The translations under genes were made by a program, and so were the position numbers. A DNA stretch of 14,156 nt from Anaerolineales bacterium (GTDB taxonomy: Bacteria > Chloroflexota > Anaerolineae > Promineifilales > Promineifilaceae), in NCBI GenBank assembly GCA_020432595.1, contig JAGQGA010000045.1, forward strand, positions 1 through 14,156, in the 5' to 3' direction. Below are positions 11,832-14,156 of the stretch, one piece after another. Below the pieces are notes generated by a model. That model made no database searches, was not told where the DNA came from, and saw only the letters and a list, made by a program, of their open reading frames with translations. Every line of letters starts with the position of its first letter. Within the stretch, counting starts at the first letter, position 1.

Positions 11832-12576
11832 CACTTTCCTCAGCTATTCCTGTTTGTTTAACATAAAAATTGGCTGTCAACCCCCCAAACGCTCTCGTAT
11901 AAACATGATGCTGCTCCGTCTCGATGGTCAGACGGTCGTACACTGGCTCGTGCTTTTCCCACCCCAGCTCCAACAGCAGCCGATGAGCTGGCTTTGATGG
12001 CGTGGGGAAAACGGCCGTTTCCCGCCCACACCACAACCCCCGCTCCCCCGCCAACTGCACAAACTCCCGCCCCGCCGCCACGGGTAGAATGAGACAAAAA
12101 CGGCCGTTTTCCCCCAACAGCCGCACCACACTATCCAGCAAATCCGCAAACGACAGCGTTGCCGTTTGCCGCGCCTGCCGCCGCGCTAAATCGGGAGCCG
12201 CCAAATGCTGGTCGGCGGCAAAAAAGGGTGGGTTGCTGACAATCAAATCGTAGCGGGTGGTGGGGTGGAAGTCCTGAACGGCCGTTTGCCACACCCGCAC
12301 TCTCTCCCCCCACGGTGATGCCGCCCCATTCTCCGCCGCCTGCGCCGCTGCATCGGCCTCCAATTCCACAGCATCCACCCGTAAAGCCGGGTTCCGCTGC
12401 GCCAGCATCAGCGCCAGCAGCCCCGTCCCCGTGCCAATGTCCAGCGCCCGCTGCCGCCCCGCCACATCCGCCCACGCCCCCAGCAGCACCCCATCCGTCC
12501 CCACCTTAAACCCACACCGCTCCTGCCGAATGGCAAACTGCTGAAATTGGAATTTTTGCGCTCTCTTCGTGTTCAT
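11815..12576 (-). CDS. trmN6: tRNA1(Val) (adenine-37-N6)-methyltransferase-like protein (TrmN6/YfiC)
   Basis: A protein of 253 aa, close in length to E. coli YfiC (245). It shares the characteristic N terminus FQFQQFAIRQERCGFKVGTDG-VLLGAWA, then SAM motif I LDIGTGTGLLALMLAQR (45-61) and the adenine-N6 catalytic motif NPPF (N115-F118 in VSNPPFF). The C terminus ends with TREFGG-like text (YTRAFGGLTANFYVK). E. coli TrmN6 makes m6A37 in tRNA-Val1; members outside Proteobacteria are often only assigned by similarity, so the exact tRNA target is uncertain. ATG 12576 fits the family start; its ribosome site is weak. The 3' end overlaps the next methyltransferase gene. Three exact palindrome copies (12010, 12099, 12277) lie inside it in two different reading phases. 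Confidence 0.85.
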   Translation of the reverse strand: MNTKRAQKFQFQQFAIRQERCGFKVGTDGVLLGAWADVAGRQRALDIGTGTGLLALMLAQRNPALRVDAVELEADAAAQAAENGAASPWGERVRVWQTAVQDFHPTTRYDLIVSNPPFFAADQHLAAPDLARRQARQTATLSFADLLDSVVRLLGENGRFCLILPVAAGREFVQLAGERGLWCGRETAVFPTPSKPAHRLLLELGWEKHEPVYDRLTIETEQHHVYTRAFGGLTANFYVKQTGIAEESDESII

Positions 12577-12626
12577 TCACCACTTTTGCATTACAATTAA
12601 GAAAGCAATAGGAAGATCAATCGTTA

Positions 12627-12680
12627 GACAGGATTTCCAGGATTATGATCTCGAATCCTGTAAATCTTGTAAATCCTGTC
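12627..12680. repeat. Intergenic 9-bp-period inverted repeat between trmN6 and glnS
   Basis: The left half holds two 9-mers ending in GGATT (GACAGGATT 12627-12635, TCCAGGATT 12636-12644). After a 9-nt loop the right half holds three 9-mers: AATCCTGTA (12654-12662), AATCTTGTA (12663-12671) and AATCCTGTC (12672-12680). The left half pairs with the last two right units at 16 of 18 positions. It lies between divergent genes and has no terminator tail for either. It looks like a dispersed intergenic repeat. Confidence 0.65.
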
Positions 12681-12731
12681 AAAAATTCCTCCATTGCCAG
12701 AAATTCCGATTGTATTGGAGAAGGTATCATC

Positions 12732-14156
12732 ATGACAACCGACGAATCCACCATTGGGCTAGATTTTATTCGCACCCGTGTTGTAGAAGATTTAAAAAAC
12801 GGCCGTTTTGCCGGCCGTGTCCACACCCGCTTCCCCCCCGAACCTAACGGCTACCTCCACATCGGCCACGCCAAAGCCATCTGCGTTGACTTCGGCGTGG
12901 CGGCCGATTACGGTGGCCTTTGCAACATCCGCTTCGACGACACCAACCCCACCAAGGAAAAAACCGAATACGTAGACGGCATCCTCAACGACATTCGCTG
13001 GCTGGGCTTCGATTGGGAAGACCGGCTCTACTACGCCTCCGACTACTTCGAGCAGCTTTACGACTGGGCCGTGGTGCTCATCAAAAAAGGCAAAGCCTAC
13101 GTAGACGATCTCAGCGTAGACGAGATCCGCCAATATCGCGGCACCCTCACCGAACCGGGACGCAACAGCCCCTACCGCGACCGCTCCGTCGAGGAAAACC
13201 TAGATCTCTTTGCCCGGATGCGGAACGGCGAATTCCAGGACGGCGAGAAAGTGCTGCGGGCTAAAATTGACATGTCCTCCCCCATCATCAATCTGCGCGA
13301 CCCCGTCATGTACCGCATCAAGCACGAAGAACACCACCGCACTGGCGACAAATGGTGTATCTACCCCATGTACGACTGGGCGCACGGCCAATCCGACTCC
13401 ATCGAAGGCATCACCCACTCCCTCTGCTCACTCGAATACGTCAACCATCGCCCCCTCTACGACTGGTTTTTAGATGAACTCGGCATCTACCACCCGCAGC
13501 AGATCGAATTTGCCCGGCTGGTGCTCAACTATACCGTCCTCAGCAAGCGCAAGCTCATCCAGCTTGTCAACGAAGGCCACGTTAGCGGCTGGGACGATCC
13601 GCGTATGCCGACCCTGACCGGGTTGCGGCGGCGCGGCTATACCCCCGCCGCCATCCGCAACTTCTGCAACAGCATCGGCGTTGCCACCGCCAACAGCACC
13701 GTAGACATCGCCATGCTCGAAGCCGCTATCCGCGACGATCTCAACACCATCGCCCCCCGCGCCATGGCAATCCTCGACCCGATCAAGGTGGTGATTGAAA
13801 ATTACCCAGAGGACATGGTCGAAGAGCTGGAAGTGATCAATAATCCGCAGGACAAGGACAGCACCGAAACGCGCATTGTTCCCTTTTCCCGCGAAATCTA
13901 CATTGAGCGTGACGATTTTCTGGAGAATGCCCCCAGCAAATTTTTCCGGCTGGCTCCGGGGCGCGAGGTGCGGCTGTTCAAAGCCTACTACATCACCTGT
14001 GCCGACGTGGTGAAGGATGAAGCGGGCAACATTGTGGAGCTACGCTGCACCTATGATCCTGAATCTCGCGGCGGGGTGACACCCGACGGCCGTAAAGTCA
14101 AAGGCACCATCCACTGGGTTTCTGCCCCTCACGCTGTGGAAGCGGAAATCCGCCTG
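12732..14156 (+). CDS. glnS: Glutaminyl-tRNA synthetase, 3' end outside window
   Basis: 475 codons are visible and the frame is open at the right edge; E. coli GlnRS has 554 residues, so roughly 80 are missing. The class I signature [15 protein letters not shown] holds HIGH at 43-46, and the second motif VLSKRKL (269-275) replaces the usual [45 protein letters not shown] and [10 protein letters not shown] are strongly GlnRS-like (the GlxRS relative would differ). The enzyme charges tRNA-Gln with glutamine directly. ATG 12732 follows GGAGAAGG (12717-12724) at seven nt. A palindrome copy sits right at the start (NGRF, 12798-12807). No promoter of good quality was found in the 155-bp gap that also holds the 9-bp-period repeat. 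Confidence 0.97.
   Translation, partial: MTTDESTIGLDFIRTRVVEDLKNGRFAGRVHTRFPPEPNGYLHIGHAKAICVDFGVAADYGGLCNIRFDDTNPTKEKTEYVDGILNDIRWLGFDWEDRLYYASDYFEQLYDWAVVLIKKGKAYVDDLSVDEIRQYRGTLTEPGRNSPYRDRSVEENLDLFARMRNGEFQDGEKVLRAKIDMSSPIINLRDPVMYRIKHEEHHRTGDKWCIYPMYDWAHGQSDSIEGITHSLCSLEYVNHRPLYDWFLDELGIYHPQQIEFARLVLNYTVLSKRKLIQLVNEGHVSGWDDPRMPTLTGLRRRGYTPAAIRNFCNSIGVATANSTVDIAMLEAAIRDDLNTIAPRAMAILDPIKVVIENYPEDMVEELEVINNPQDKDSTETRIVPFSREIYIERDDFLENAPSKFFRLAPGREVRLFKAYYITCADVVKDEAGNIVELRCTYDPESRGGVTPDGRKVKGTIHWVSAPHAVEAEIRL

Larger units (their letters stand above)
506..12807. repeat. Dispersed 10-bp palindrome AACGGCCGTT, 19 exact copies
   Basis: Exact copies start at 506, 588, 1397, 1662, 1785, 3406, 3463, 3546, 3861, 4165, 4888, 5254, 6029, 7000, 7884, 12010, 12099, 12277 and 12798. 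One-base variants occur at 2443, 2628 and 5006. A random 10-mer would be expected about 0.01 times in this length. Twelve copies extend on the left to AAACGGCCGTT, and many also end in TTT. All 19 are inside protein genes on both strands. They are read in three phases: TAV (11 copies), NGR (6) and RP-F/L (2). None lies between genes. It behaves like a HIP1-type genome-wide motif; its role is unknown. Confidence 0.93.

Noticed and set aside
12315..12509. Proline-rich open frames opposite trmN6 and other G+C-rich genes
   Set aside because: Their low-complexity composition is what the antisense of a G+C-rich gene gives; the sense frame has full family motifs.
1..14156. CRISPR array, tRNA or rRNA genes
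   Set aside because: No regular repeat-spacer pattern, cloverleaf or conserved rRNA text was found by eye on either strand.

Overview
This window looks like a piece of bacterial chromosome of medium-high G+C. It carries housekeeping genes (parA-parB, glnS, a trmN6-like tRNA methyltransferase) mixed with transport, regulatory and metabolic genes. The gene set and protein style suggest a Chloroflexota (Anaerolineae-like) lineage, but this is only an impression. No rRNA, tRNA, CRISPR array or transposase was seen. The strongest global signal is a 10-bp palindrome, AACGGCCGTT. It occurs 19 times exactly, always inside coding sequence and in all three reading phases, much like the HIP1 octamer of cyanobacteria.

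Layout, left to right. (1) The 3' end of a CLC-type anion channel with a TrkA-C domain overlaps a bicupin gene on the + strand. (2) A MocR-type regulator (GntR helix-turn-helix fused to an aminotransferase fold) lies on the - strand, tail to tail with the cupin and head to head with a TetR regulator that has a good promoter. (3) A sarcosine-oxidase-like flavoprotein lies on the - strand; its stop overlaps the TetR stop. It is divergent from a PfkB-type sugar kinase. (4) parA and parB overlap by ATGA and are bracketed by two intergenic inverted repeats. ParB carries an in-frame duplication of a 58-residue unit. (5) A type Ic aspartate-aminotransferase-like gene follows, with a promoter and then a terminator-like hairpin in front of it and a strong terminator behind it.

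(6) From about 9019 to 11084 the sequence is poorer in G+C and lacks the palindrome. It holds a small secreted protein of unknown function, a 75-codon remnant of a methyltransferase gene, and a two-gene DUF4258/YgiT-type toxin-antitoxin module. The remnant matches the 3' end of the intact methyltransferase at 11085-11831 (about 85% by hand alignment), so the toxin-antitoxin pair sits between two copies of that 3' end in the same orientation. (7) The intact methyltransferase overlaps the upstream trmN6-like gene. (8) A 9-bp-period repeat separates trmN6 from glnS, which runs off the right edge.

The points most worth a second look are the coding palindrome, the toxin-antitoxin pair inside a broken methyltransferase duplication, and the duplicated ParB unit. 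I did not find an obvious new multi-gene defence or biosynthetic system.
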